From CBCXVS01 sp965178525 (GTDB lineage: Bacteria; Tectomicrobia; Entotheonellia; Entotheonellales; Entotheonellaceae): a stretch of 19,439 nt of DNA. Shown piece after piece: positions 6,704-14,607 of this stretch. The stretch's first letter is position 1. Each line of letters starts with the position of its first letter. The stretch lies in the NCBI GenBank assembly GCA_965178525.1, contig CBCXVS010000131.1:1-19439 (forward strand), written 5' to 3'. Made by a program: the position numbers and the translations under genes. The notes below the pieces were generated by a model. That model worked only from the letters and a program-made list of their open reading frames with translations. It was not told the DNA's origin and made no database searches.

Positions 6704-7486
6704 ATGATGACACTTACCGATCGAATTGCCTTGGTCACGGGTGCGGGCCAGGGTATTGGAAAAGCGTCGGCTCTGAACCTCGCGCAGGAGGGCGCCAACG
6801 TTGCGGTGGTGGATATTAATGGCCAAACCGCTGAGCAAACCGCCGGTGAGATTCTCGCGCTCGGGCGGCAAGGCTTAGCGTTACAGGCCGATGTGGGCGA
6901 CCTGGGAGAAATTGATCGCATGGTGCGTCAAACCATCGACGCCTTCGGACGCATCGATATCCTCGTCAATAATGCTGGCGTCACGCGGCGTGCGTATATC
7001 ATGGACCTGACCGAAGACGATTGGGACCGCATTCATCGCGTCAATGCCAAAGGGGTCTTTTTTTGCTTACAACGGGTGGCGCGTGAGATGATTCCCAGCG
7101 GTCAGGGCGCGATTGTCAACATCGCGTCCATTGCCGGGAAGGGCTATGCCGGCACCTCGAATGCCGCGTATGCGGCGAGTAAGGGCGCGGTCATCAGTCT
7201 CACCAAGACGGCGGCCCAGCAATTAGCCCAGCACAACATCAACGTCAACGCGGTCTGCCCCGGCGTGACCAACACCGCCTTGTCGCAAGCGAATTTGCAA
7301 ATTCGGGCGCAGGAAGAGGGTGTCACCGTCGACGACCTGCAGCAGCGCCGTGTGCAGACCATTCCCATTCGGCGTGCTAATGAGCCTGAGGACATTGCGG
7401 CGATGGTCGCCTTTCTGGCGTCGCCGGGCGCCCGCAACATTACCGGGCAGGCTTTCAACGTCGATGGCGGCATTATTCCCAGCTAG
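6704..7486 (+). CDS. SDR-family NAD(P)-dependent oxidoreductase (FabG-like)
   Basis: A classical short-chain dehydrogenase of 260 residues. The cofactor loop is TGAGQGIG (residues 12-19) and NNAG lies at 89-92. The catalytic triad is Ser142 (IVNIAS), Tyr156 and Lys160 (YAASK), followed by CPGV. The C-terminus is the usual GQAFNVDGG. It resembles 3-oxoacyl-ACP reductases and sugar or alcohol dehydrogenases; the substrate cannot be fixed from sequence. AAGAAGG at 6693-6699 serves the tandem ATGs at 6704 and 6707, either of which could be used. A longer frame beginning at 6503 is non-coding in character. The LLM oxidoreductase gene starts 17 nt downstream, so the two are probably co-transcribed and may act on the same compound. 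Confidence 0.92.
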   Translation: MMTLTDRIALVTGAGQGIGKASALNLAQEGANVAVVDINGQTAEQTAGEILALGRQGLALQADVGDLGEIDRMVRQTIDAFGRIDILVNNAGVTRRAYIMDLTEDDWDRIHRVNAKGVFFCLQRVAREMIPSGQGAIVNIASIAGKGYAGTSNAAYAASKGAVISLTKTAAQQLAQHNINVNAVCPGVTNTALSQANLQIRAQEEGVTVDDLQQRRVQTIPIRRANEPEDIAAMVAFLASPGARNITGQAFNVDGGIIPS

Positions 7487-7503
7487 ACGTAGGGGTTACA
7501 GGA

Positions 7504-8579
7504 ATGGACTTCGGAGTGTGCGTTGCGTCCAAAATTGACGAGATCGGCTATATTACGCATGCGGAGAACCTCGGTTATTCGCACGCCTGGATCGCCGATA
7601 GCCAGATGATCTGGTCGGATTGTTACGCGGTGTTGGCGTTGGCGGCGCAACAGACACGGACGATCCGGCTCGGCACCGGTGTCGCCGTGGCGGGTGTCCG
7701 CCTCGCTCCCGTCATCGCGCACAGTATTGCCACGATCAACCGCTTGGTGCCGGGCCGCACGTTCCTTGGTATTGGCACGGGGAATACCGCCATGCGTTTG
7801 ATGGGCCAGAAGCCTTTGCGCCTGCAAGACTTTGCGCATGACCTGGGCGTCATCCGCGCCTTGTTACGTGGGGAAGATGCCGAGTTTACTTGGCGTGGCC
7901 AGACGTCCACCGTGCGCCTCATGATGCCGGAATACGCATTCATCGATATCGCATCTCCCATCCCAATATACGTCTCCAGTTTTGGCCCCAAGGCCCAGGC
8001 TGTCGCGGGCGAATACGGCGATGGCCTGGTCATGTCCATCCCGCCGCAACCGGACTTCCTGGAACGGGCCTTGCGTCATGCCCAGTTTGGCGTCGAACGG
8101 GCCGGGCGTACCTGGGCGCCCGAGACGTTTTACACGTGCTCCTTGACCACCGCGGTGATCCTGGAGCCGGGCGAATCCTTGACTTCGGAACGCGTCCTGC
8201 GTGAATACGGACCGTTCGTCATCTCGTCGTTGCATTATTTATACGACAAGATTCGGCAATGGGGTGGCCATCCCCCCTCGCATGTGCGGGGTATGGTATG
8301 TGGAAGGCGTATAGCCAGCTCGTGGAGGCGACCCCTGAACGCTATCGGCACATGCGCATCCACGCCGGACATTGCACCTATCTGCTCCCGGAGGAAGCGC
8401 AGTTCGTCACCCCTGAGCTCATCAAAGGCACATGCTTGGTGGGCGCGCCTGAAGAAATCATCGAGCAAATTCGCCGCCTTGAAGCAGCGGGTTTGCATCA
8501 GATCATGATTCTGCCATCGTTTGAGACACAATATGAGGTGCTGGAAGCGTTTGCCCGCAAGATTATGGCCAACATGTAA
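7504..8579 (+). pseudogene. LLM-class (luciferase-like) flavin/F420-dependent oxidoreductase, frameshifted
   Basis: The first frame (7504 to about 8295) begins MDFGVCVASKIDEIGYITHAE and has the family features: HAWIADSQMIWSD near the N-terminus, RIRLGTGVAV-like strand TIRLGTGVAVAG, FLGIGTGNTAMR, and YVSSFGPKAQAVAGEYGDG. The C-terminal part (WKAYSQLVEATPERYRHMRI, then HCTYLLPEEAQFVTPELI and LVGAPEEIIEQIRRLEAAGL) continues in another frame to 8579. The break coincides with a tandem GTATG duplication at 8291-8300. Removing one copy gives a continuous 356-residue protein, reading RGM then WKAYSQL across the join. As written, the frame runs on to a stop at 8508 with an unrelated tail. Either the gene is a recent pseudogene or the base calls are wrong there. 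FMN or F420 as cofactor cannot be decided. Confidence 0.85.
8291..8300 (+). repeat. GTATG tandem duplication causing the LLM frameshift
   Basis: GTATG at 8291-8295 is repeated at 8296-8300. The five extra bases move the reading frame from codons starting at 8293 to codons starting at 8301, exactly the shift needed to join the two conserved halves of the LLM protein. Confidence 0.8.
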
Positions 8580-8686
8580 GATCATCCGGCCCGGCCTTGT
8601 TCTCTGTGGGGTCGCGCCTATTGCAGTCATATAGGAGGCAGCACGAGCAAGCGTAGCGTTGAGTATGCCTGCCAAGGAGGAAATCC

Positions 8687-10105
8687 GTGCCGTACGTCAG
8701 ATCACCCGTTTGGCTCTTCGTCATGATCTTTACCGTGGCGCTTGGGAGCATGCGAGCCCAGGAAGCCGCCGCCATACCGCTTGCAACGCTGCTGCTACCC
8801 GACATCAATCTGCAAGCGTGCGTGGACGAGACCGCTCGTATGCAAGGATGGAACGAGACCGAACAGGTGATCGAGCTCATCTGCAATGAACTCAATATCG
8901 CCGACTTGTCAGGTCTGGAGAATTTTACCAACCTCACGATGCTCAGGTTGAGCCATAATCGGATTGTCGACCTGACGCCGCTGGCGCAGCTCACGCGTTT
9001 GCAGGAGCTGATTTTGTTCGATAATTTTATCGTCGATCTCACGCCCCTGGCCAGACTCTTCAACCTACGACTGCTGATCGTGGCCATCAACCCGCTTCAG
9101 GACGTCACGCCGCTGGCCAGGCTCACCGAGTTGACCCGGCTCGCCCTGCGCGAGACCCGCGTCACCGATCTCACACCGTTGGCGCGGCTCACGCGTCTGC
9201 AGGAGCTGGATCTGACGCAAGCTCCGATTGACGATCTCACGACATTGGCGGGCTTTCCACAGTTGCGCCGTGTTCTTCTGCGCGGCACCGGGGTCGCAGA
9301 CCTGACGCCCCTGGCCGATTTGACATCCCTGCAAGAACTCTCCGTCAATGAGACCCAAATCGCAGACCTGACACCGCTATCCCGCCTCACCCAGCTGCGG
9401 CGCTTATTCCTGAGTGAGACTCAGATCAGGAATCTCCAACCGCTGGTCGGGCTCGTCAATTTGGAGTCGCTGGACGTAAGTTACAATCGGATCGTGGAAC
9501 TCACACCGCTAGCCCGTTTGTCCCAGCTCCGCCGCCTATTTCTGCAAGGAACTTGGATAGCAAATATCGCACCCCTGGCTGGTCTCACGCGCCTGCGAGA
9601 ACTGGATTTGAGCGAGACGCGGATCGTCAACTTCACGCCGCTACTCGGGCTTGCCGAGCTATCGCAGCTATCTCTGCGGGCGACTCGGATCGCCACGCTT
9701 AGCACGGTAGGACAACTGACGCGTCTCACCAGCCTGAACCTGAGTCGTAACCAGATCACCGATCTCAGATCCCTACAGGCGCTGACTCAGCTCTCCCGGT
9801 TATTTCTGGGTGACAACCGGATTGCGAATCTCCAACCGCTCGAAGGGGTCACGAATCTACAGGAGCTAGACTTGCGTAACAATCGTATTGACAATGTCCA
9901 GTCGCTGATGGGCTTGACTGGCCTGGAGAGATTGGACCTGAGCGGCAATCTCTCCATCGTGAATGTCCGTCCACTCCAAGCGCTGTCCCAGCTGACCAAC
10001 CTCAACCTCAGGGGGAACGGCTTTATTCCGTGTGAGGAGCTGGACACACTCGATATGACGTTTGGCATGGGCGTTGTCAGACGCCCTGCGGTGTGTGCAC
10101 CCTAA
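8687..10105 (+). CDS. Exported leucine-rich-repeat protein, internalin-type
   Basis: A 472-residue protein made almost wholly of 22-residue leucine-rich repeats. A signal peptide (about 1-26: basic start, hydrophobic WLFVMIFTVALGSM, then Ala-rich) is followed by an N-terminal cap with Cys residues around 45-70. I count 16 full repeats and a final partial one. The consensus is L-x-x-L-x-L-x-x-x-x-I-x-x-L-T-P-L-A-x-L-T-x, as in internalins; one repeat near the end has 23 residues. A C-terminal Cys pair (FIPCEELD, VCAP) probably closes the domain. It starts at GTG 8687, 6 nt after AAGGAGG at 8674-8680. There is no membrane anchor or sortase motif, so a periplasmic or secreted binding protein is likely; its ligand is unknown. 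The TPR lipoprotein follows within 50 nt. Confidence 0.92.
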   Translation: MPYVRSPVWLFVMIFTVALGSMRAQEAAAIPLATLLLPDINLQACVDETARMQGWNETEQVIELICNELNIADLSGLENFTNLTMLRLSHNRIVDLTPLAQLTRLQELILFDNFIVDLTPLARLFNLRLLIVAINPLQDVTPLARLTELTRLALRETRVTDLTPLARLTRLQELDLTQAPIDDLTTLAGFPQLRRVLLRGTGVADLTPLADLTSLQELSVNETQIADLTPLSRLTQLRRLFLSETQIRNLQPLVGLVNLESLDVSYNRIVELTPLARLSQLRRLFLQGTWIANIAPLAGLTRLRELDLSETRIVNFTPLLGLAELSQLSLRATRIATLSTVGQLTRLTSLNLSRNQITDLRSLQALTQLSRLFLGDNRIANLQPLEGVTNLQELDLRNNRIDNVQSLMGLTGLERLDLSGNLSIVNVRPLQALSQLTNLNLRGNGFIPCEELDTLDMTFGMGVVRRPAVCAP

Positions 10106-10150
10106 AGGCTGTTCTTGATGGGCATAGCTCTGGCTGGAAGGACGATTTCC

Positions 10151-10834
10151 ATGCGCCTGATGCGTTTATTCATGATTCTCCTTGCGCTTTGTTGTCTCAT
10201 GTCCTGTGCGGGCTTGGCGGTACGCCCTGATAGCCGCGCCGCATTCGAGACCGGGCTGACGTTATTCAACCAGGGCAAATACGAAGCGGCCATTCCGCAT
10301 TTTCTGCAAGCGACCGAACTCGATCCGGAATTTGGCCGGGCATTTCTCTACCTGGGGCGCTCCTACCTGAATTTGCAGCGCTGGTTTGATGCGCTTGCGC
10401 CCTTGCGAACCGCCTGGCGCCTCGCGCCTGGTGAGACGAAAAAAGAGGCGCTTGCCATTCTGCTCGATGCCCTGTTGGGCGCGGCGAGTGCGCGGCTGCG
10501 GCAGGGAGAGGCGCCGCAGGCCGTCACGCTGTTCAAAGAGGCGTTTACCCTAGCGCCGGGATCCCAACCGATCAAACAGTCCTTGGGCCAGGCCCTCCTG
10601 AGGCTTGGCAGCCAGCTCCTATCCCAGGGCAAGCTGTCCGAAGCCATTGCGACGTATACGGAAATGACGCAGATCGCACCCCAGAATGTCCAAGGCTATT
10701 TGGGACTGGCTCGCGCCTTGTTTCGGTCCGGAGATTTTTCTAAAGGGCTGTCGGCCGCCACAGATGCGCTGCGCCTTGATCCCATCAATTTCGATGCCCT
10801 CTCGTTGTTTCAACAACTTCGGAGAAGACATTAG
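10151..10834 (+). CDS. TPR-repeat lipoprotein
   Basis: A 227-residue outer- or inner-membrane lipoprotein. A signal peptide with lipobox (MRLMRLFMILLALCCLMSC, then AG) predicts lipidation at Cys19, whose +2 residue is Ala. The mature part holds tetratricopeptide repeats: AFETGLTLFNQGKYEAAIPH, then ALDPEF-like TELDPEFGRAFLYLGRSYL, further degenerate copies, and a final pair LSEAIATYTEMTQIAPQN and SKGLSAATDALRLDPIN. TPRs mediate protein-protein contacts, so an assembly or scaffold role is likely. I chose ATG 10151 because GGAAGGA (10136-10142) is 8 nt upstream and the signal peptide starts there; an ATG at 10115 would add a leader with no such site. It is close behind the LRR gene, probably in the same transcript. 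Confidence 0.9.
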   Translation: MRLMRLFMILLALCCLMSCAGLAVRPDSRAAFETGLTLFNQGKYEAAIPHFLQATELDPEFGRAFLYLGRSYLNLQRWFDALAPLRTAWRLAPGETKKEALAILLDALLGAASARLRQGEAPQAVTLFKEAFTLAPGSQPIKQSLGQALLRLGSQLLSQGKLSEAIATYTEMTQIAPQNVQGYLGLARALFRSGDFSKGLSAATDALRLDPINFDALSLFQQLRRRH

Positions 10835-10860
10835 AATGCGGAATGCGGAATGCGGAATGG
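10834..10860 (+). repeat. GAATGCG heptamer tandem repeat
   Basis: GAATGCG three times (10834-10854) and a partial fourth (GAATGG, 10855-10860), starting at the last base of the TPR gene's stop codon. It has the same 7-bp period as the arrays at 5678-5757 but an unrelated unit. Confidence 0.85.
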
Positions 10861-10923
10861 ATGGATCGTTTCGTACGCGTCTGGTGACAATCCCGTGTCC
10901 GTGCGACGGTACCAAAGGCGTGT

Positions 10924-10940
10924 CAACGGGGCAACCGTTG
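10924..10940 (+). other. Small hairpin in the spacer after the TPR lipoprotein
   Basis: CAACGG (10924-10929), loop GGCAA, CCGTTG (10935-10940). No T-run follows, so it is not a standard terminator. The 230-nt spacer 10835-11065 otherwise holds the GAATGCG array and a TACAAT hexamer (10983-10988) that could be a -10 for the protease gene, but without a convincing -35. Confidence 0.3.
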
Positions 10941-11065
10941 CATGACGTGGGCTGCTATTGGGTATTCTGGGTGATGACGGGCTACAATTGTGAAATTAGG
11001 GCAAAATCGCAGATCGTTTGATGTTGGCGAGGCATGAATCTTTCCCGTCTCGTGAGAGGAATACG

Positions 11066-11899
11066 ATGCGAGTGGTTGTATTGGCGTGCGTGATTGTGCT
11101 CTTGCAAGTGTGCGTGGCCTTTGGGGAGATTTACCGGTGGGTGGGCCAGGATGGCACGGTCCATTTTACCGATAATCCCGCCGCGATTCCCCCGCCATAT
11201 CGGAACCAGACAGAGGTTCGCTCAGGCGACACCCGCCCGCTGCCGCCCACGCAGCAAACAACCCCAGGGCCTGCCAAGGTGGAGCGCAAACCGCAGGTGT
11301 CCCGAGGTATCGTGGTGGCGCTGCAACGTGTTGGCAATGCCCTATTCGCGCAGGCGACGCTCAATGGCTTCGTGCGTGTGCCTCTGGTGGTTGACACGGG
11401 GGCCGCCTTCACCGTGATTTCAACGACATCAGCCCAGCGGTTGGGGTTGAACCTGGACCAAGCGGCGATTCTTCCGATGCAGTCGGCGAGTGGGACCTTT
11501 CTGGCGCATCTGACGAAAGTCCGGTCGCTTACGGTGGGAGCTGCCACGGTCCATGACGTTGAGGTGATTGTGCACGACACATCGCCCGGCCAAGATACCG
11601 GGCTGCTTGGCATGTCGTTTCTCGATCATTTTCTGGTGACCATCAGTGCCGCCAATAACGCCATGCGCCTCATGCCGTTGGAGCAGATGGTGGACGCCCC
11701 GCTCGTTGGGGGCAAACCGGAAAATTGGTGGCGGCGTAAATTCCGCTTTTATCGGCAGCAAATGGCGCTGATCGATGCGTTTTTGGCCACCAACACCTCA
11801 CCCCAGCTCGAACAAACCCGCCGGTATTTTCAAACCGAACTGGCGTCGCTGGAACGGCAGGCAAGTCGGGCCGCCGTGCCGCGCCAGTGGCGGTATTAA
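11066..11899 (+). CDS. Exported DUF4124 plus retropepsin-like aspartic protease
   Basis: A 277-residue exported protein in three parts. The first is a signal peptide (MRVVVLACVIVLLQVCVAFG). The second is a short DUF4124 module (EIYRWVGQDGTVHFTDNPAA), a periplasmic motif of unknown role. The third is a Pro-rich linker leading to a retropepsin-like domain (about 85-200). The catalytic loop is VPLVVDTGAAFTVIS with Asp110, and GLLGMSFLDHF is the second conserved strand of single-domain bacterial aspartic proteases, which act as dimers. The C-terminal 60 residues are charged and helical (WWRRKFRFYRQQMALIDAF onward). The start at 11066 follows GAGAGGA (11054-11060). It is convergent with the acyltransferase operon. 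Peptidase activity is predicted from the family; the substrate is unknown. Confidence 0.88.
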   Translation: MRVVVLACVIVLLQVCVAFGEIYRWVGQDGTVHFTDNPAAIPPPYRNQTEVRSGDTRPLPPTQQTTPGPAKVERKPQVSRGIVVALQRVGNALFAQATLNGFVRVPLVVDTGAAFTVISTTSAQRLGLNLDQAAILPMQSASGTFLAHLTKVRSLTVGAATVHDVEVIVHDTSPGQDTGLLGMSFLDHFLVTISAANNAMRLMPLEQMVDAPLVGGKPENWWRRKFRFYRQQMALIDAFLATNTSPQLEQTRRYFQTELASLERQASRAAVPRQWRY

Positions 11900-11949
11900 G
11901 TACCGACCATCCGTTTGACTTGAGGGTAGACGAGTCATGGCGGCTGGGC

Positions 11950-13083
11950 TTAGGTACAGTCTTTTTGATACAGCCGATAGCGTTTGGAGACCTTGCCGCC
12001 AATGGCTTCAATCGCCCGGATCATGAGCGCATTATCTTCCAGAATCCAAGCTAATTCCCCATAGCGCAAGATCCTTGTGGACGCAGCGTCCCAGGCTGCG
12101 GCAAGCATCAAGCTATCAATACCCAGACGCCGATACCGCTGTTTCACCCCCATCATCGCCACGCGTACCGTATCGATACGGCGACGCTGCGACAAGAAGT
12201 ACAGCAGACCCCACGGGGTCAGGTGCCCGTGCATATGGCGTAGTAGCCGGTTCAAATCCGGGATAGCGACGAAGCAACCCACGGGTTCGCCGTCAATTTC
12301 GGCTAAGAGGGTGAACTCGGGAATTACGGCCAGCTTCAACGCCTTGGCCATATGTTGCGCCTCGGCCTTGGTGATGGGCACAAAGCCCCAATTATGGCTC
12401 CAGGCGTCGTTATAGACGGCGGTGATGCGGAGGACTTCCGCGGTGAAGTCGCGCATGTTAATGGGACGGATCGTCACCTTTCGACGCGCCCGTAGCCGTG
12501 CAATCATCTGCGTCATGCGGTCGGGCAGTGGAGGGTCATAGTGTTTGGTAAAAGCCAGGAGGTCCTTACAAGCCATGAAGCCATGGGACTCGATGTAGGT
12601 CGCATAGTACGCAGGATTATAGGACGAGTCGAACATCGGCGGTGTCTCGAAACCGTCAACGAGGAGTCCGCAGGCCAGCTCGTTGGTGGAGAAGTTCACC
12701 GGTCCGCGGATGAATGCTGCACCCCGCTCCCGAACCCATGTCTCCGCCGCCTGCAGGAGGGCGGTAGCAGCGTCCGGGGCCTGCGGTAGACACTCGAAGA
12801 GGCCGAAAAAACCCGCCTCTTCTTGATGGTATTGATTGTGCAACGCATTCGTGATCGCGGCAATACGCCCCACGGGTTCGCGGCCGCGCCGGGCGAGAAA
12901 CAATTGCACCTCGGCGTGTTGGAAAAACGGATTTTTCCGGGGGTTGAGGAATTCCTTACGCTCCATGCGCAGCGGGGGTATCCAATGCGGATCATCCTGA
13001 TAGACACGCCACGGCAAGGCAATGAACGCTTTCGTGTCGCGCGGAGGCAGGGCCACGACGGTGATGGCATTGGCGGATGACAT
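11950..13083 (-). CDS. GNAT-superfamily N-acyltransferase, candidate bacterial ceramide synthase
   Basis: A 377-residue protein of the large GNAT-like type usually labelled N-acetyltransferase. Visible blocks: WRVYQDDPHWIPPLRMERKE at the N-terminus, ARRGREPVGRIAAITNALHN, GAAFIRGPVNFSTNELACGL, FDSSYNPAYYATYIESHGF, and a C-terminal half with WGFVPITKAEAQHMAKALK, EIDGEPVGCFVAIPDLN and GVKQRYRRLGIDSLML (the acyl-CoA-binding loop position). It starts at ATG 13083 behind AGAGGA at 7 nt. It lies 44 nt downstream of the serine palmitoyltransferase-like gene in the same operon. The bacterial ceramide synthase bCerS described in Caulobacter belongs to this superfamily and acylates the amine of the Spt product, so that role is likely here. 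It is inferred from family and neighbours, not from a diagnostic residue. Confidence 0.75.
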   Translation of the reverse strand: MSSANAITVVALPPRDTKAFIALPWRVYQDDPHWIPPLRMERKEFLNPRKNPFFQHAEVQLFLARRGREPVGRIAAITNALHNQYHQEEAGFFGLFECLPQAPDAATALLQAAETWVRERGAAFIRGPVNFSTNELACGLLVDGFETPPMFDSSYNPAYYATYIESHGFMACKDLLAFTKHYDPPLPDRMTQMIARLRARRKVTIRPINMRDFTAEVLRITAVYNDAWSHNWGFVPITKAEAQHMAKALKLAVIPEFTLLAEIDGEPVGCFVAIPDLNRLLRHMHGHLTPWGLLYFLSQRRRIDTVRVAMMGVKQRYRRLGIDSLMLAAAWDAASTRILRYGELAWILEDNALMIRAIEAIGGKVSKRYRLYQKDCT

Positions 13084-13127
13084 GGCATAATCCTCTCAGC
13101 ATTCCGTCTCCGCGTTCCATCCTCGCC

Positions 13128-14312
13128 TTACGAAATCACGTTGAGGGCGCGGCCCACATGCCAAAACGCCTCCAAGGCGCGGTCGAGCTGCTCGTTGCTG
13201 TGCGTCGCAATGGCGCTGGTGCGCAGCAGTGAACACCCCGGCGCCACAGCCGGCGGAATCGCGGGATTGGTGAAGACCCCATGGTCAAACAAGGCCTTCC
13301 AGAATCGGAAGGTGAGCATGTCTTCTCCCAGGATCACCGGCACGATCGGCGTCTCACTGCGGCCGGTATTGAACCCGAGTTCTTGCAGCCCATTGCGCCA
13401 GCGCTCGGCATTGCGCCACAATTGTTCCCGGCGCTCAGGCTCTTGCTCAATGATATCGAGGGCCGCCAGGACCGTGGCCACCGTTGCCGGGGCCATGCTA
13501 GCGCTAAAGATCAAGGGACGAGAGTGGTGTTTGATGTAATCGATCGTCTGCAAATCGGTGGCGATATATCCGCCCATGGTGGCAAACGACTTGCTAAATG
13601 TTCCCATGACGATATCGACACTGTGTTCTAAGGCGAAATGTTCGGCCGTTCCTCGGCCGTTATCGCCCAAGACGCCGACGGAGTGGGCATCATCCACCAT
13701 CAAGACCGCGTCATGGGCCTTGCAGAGCCGGACGACCTCCGGCAGCCGGGTCAGACTGCCTTCCATGCTGAAGACGCCATCCACCACCACCATCTTGCCC
13801 GTATCTGGTCCCAGGCGTGTGAGAATACGCTCCAGATCTGCCGGGTCATTGTGCCGAAATTTGAGGGTTTTGCCAAAGGAGAGGCGGCAACCATCCACGA
13901 TGCTGGCGTGATCTTGACGATCCGTGATGACGAATTCGCCTTTGCCCACAAGGGCGGAGATGGTGCCAAGATTGGTTTGATACCCGGTGCTAAACAGCAA
14001 CGCGCCCTCCCGTTGCATAAACTTGGCGAGCCGGATCTCCGCCTCTTCATGCAATGATAGCGTGCCATTCAGATACCGTGACCCGGTGCAGCCCGTACCA
14101 AAAACTTTGACCGCGTTGATCGTCGCTTCTTTGACTTTGGGGTGGTCCGTTAAACCGAGATAATTATTGGAGCCGAGCATGATCATTTGTCTGCCATCGA
14201 CCGTCGCGACCGGCCCCTGTTGGGATTCGACGACTTTAAAGTAGGGATACCACCCCTGTTCGCGCGCGATGGCAGCCTCGGTAAAATTCCGGCATTTCTC
14301 AAGAAGTTTCAT
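13128..14312 (-). CDS. spt: Serine palmitoyltransferase-like alpha-oxoamine synthase
   Basis: A PLP enzyme of the alpha-oxoamine synthase family (394 residues), which condenses an amino acid with an acyl thioester. Motifs: LGSNNYLGLTDHPKV, FGTGCTGSRYLNGTLSLHEE, DRQDHASIVDGCRLSFG, VVDGVFSMEGSLTRLPEVV, MVDDAHSVGVLGDNGRG, and GTFSKSFATMGGYIA with the PLP lysine at residue 241. These resemble bacterial serine palmitoyltransferases (Bacteroides type) more than biotin-pathway BioF, judged by remembered sequence. Other members (BioF, Kbl, HemA) are alternatives. The start at 14312 follows GGAG with a 5-nt gap. The frame extends to an ATG at 14483, but that lies in the -35 of the promoter found here. 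With the GNAT acyltransferase after it and the CerR-like gene divergent, a sphingolipid role is likely: serine plus acyl-CoA/ACP gives 3-oxosphinganine. Confidence 0.82.
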   Translation of the reverse strand: MKLLEKCRNFTEAAIAREQGWYPYFKVVESQQGPVATVDGRQMIMLGSNNYLGLTDHPKVKEATINAVKVFGTGCTGSRYLNGTLSLHEEAEIRLAKFMQREGALLFSTGYQTNLGTISALVGKGEFVITDRQDHASIVDGCRLSFGKTLKFRHNDPADLERILTRLGPDTGKMVVVDGVFSMEGSLTRLPEVVRLCKAHDAVLMVDDAHSVGVLGDNGRGTAEHFALEHSVDIVMGTFSKSFATMGGYIATDLQTIDYIKHHSRPLIFSASMAPATVATVLAALDIIEQEPERREQLWRNAERWRNGLQELGFNTGRSETPIVPVILGEDMLTFRFWKALFDHGVFTNPAIPPAVAPGCSLLRTSAIATHSNEQLDRALEAFWHVGRALNVIS

Positions 14313-14454
14313 GTGGGCTCCATCCTCAGTGAGTGAAGCATGAGCAATCTTTTCAAATAGTCCGACAAACTCCCTAGGGGAGGGCAGGGCAATGGTTATG
14401 AAAGCGGGAACCCAGCCAAGTTCCGGCTGAAAATGCCTTACGTTGGCGCACGGT

Positions 14455-14483
14455 ATCATATGCTTTACACTATTGCTTGTCAA
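14455..14483 (-). promoter_or_regulatory. Strong sigma-70-type promoter of the spt-acyltransferase operon
   Basis: On the minus strand, TTGACA (14483-14478), a 17-nt spacer, and TATGAT (14460-14455). The -35 is a perfect match and the -10 matches five of six. Transcription would begin near 14448, giving a leader of about 135 nt before the spt start at 14312, and it rules out the ATG at 14483 as start codon. The opposite strand reads TTGTCA at 14477-14482, so a promoter for the divergent epimerase gene could share this spot, but its -10 (CATACC, 14500-14505) is poor. Confidence 0.65.
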
Positions 14484-14607
14484 TGCTTTTCCTGCTTTTC
14501 ATACCCTAGATAGAGACAGGTCGGGACGTCCCATATCGTCCATATTGGCGCTCATCCGGACGAAAGCCTTGGAGAACCGGGCGCTTGAGGCATTGGAGAG
14601 ATCGTGT

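Noticed and set aside
8270..8279. Run of six C as a programmed -1 frameshift site in the LLM gene
   Set aside because: The conserved first frame continues well past it, to the GTATG duplication, which explains the shift exactly.
10983..10988. TACAAT as the -10 of a promoter for the protease gene
   Set aside because: The only -35 candidate, TTGGGT at 10958, matches poorly and is 19 nt away.
14313..14483. N-terminal extension of the PLP enzyme to an ATG at 14483
   Set aside because: It overlaps a near-consensus promoter, and GGAG precedes the internal ATG at 14312.
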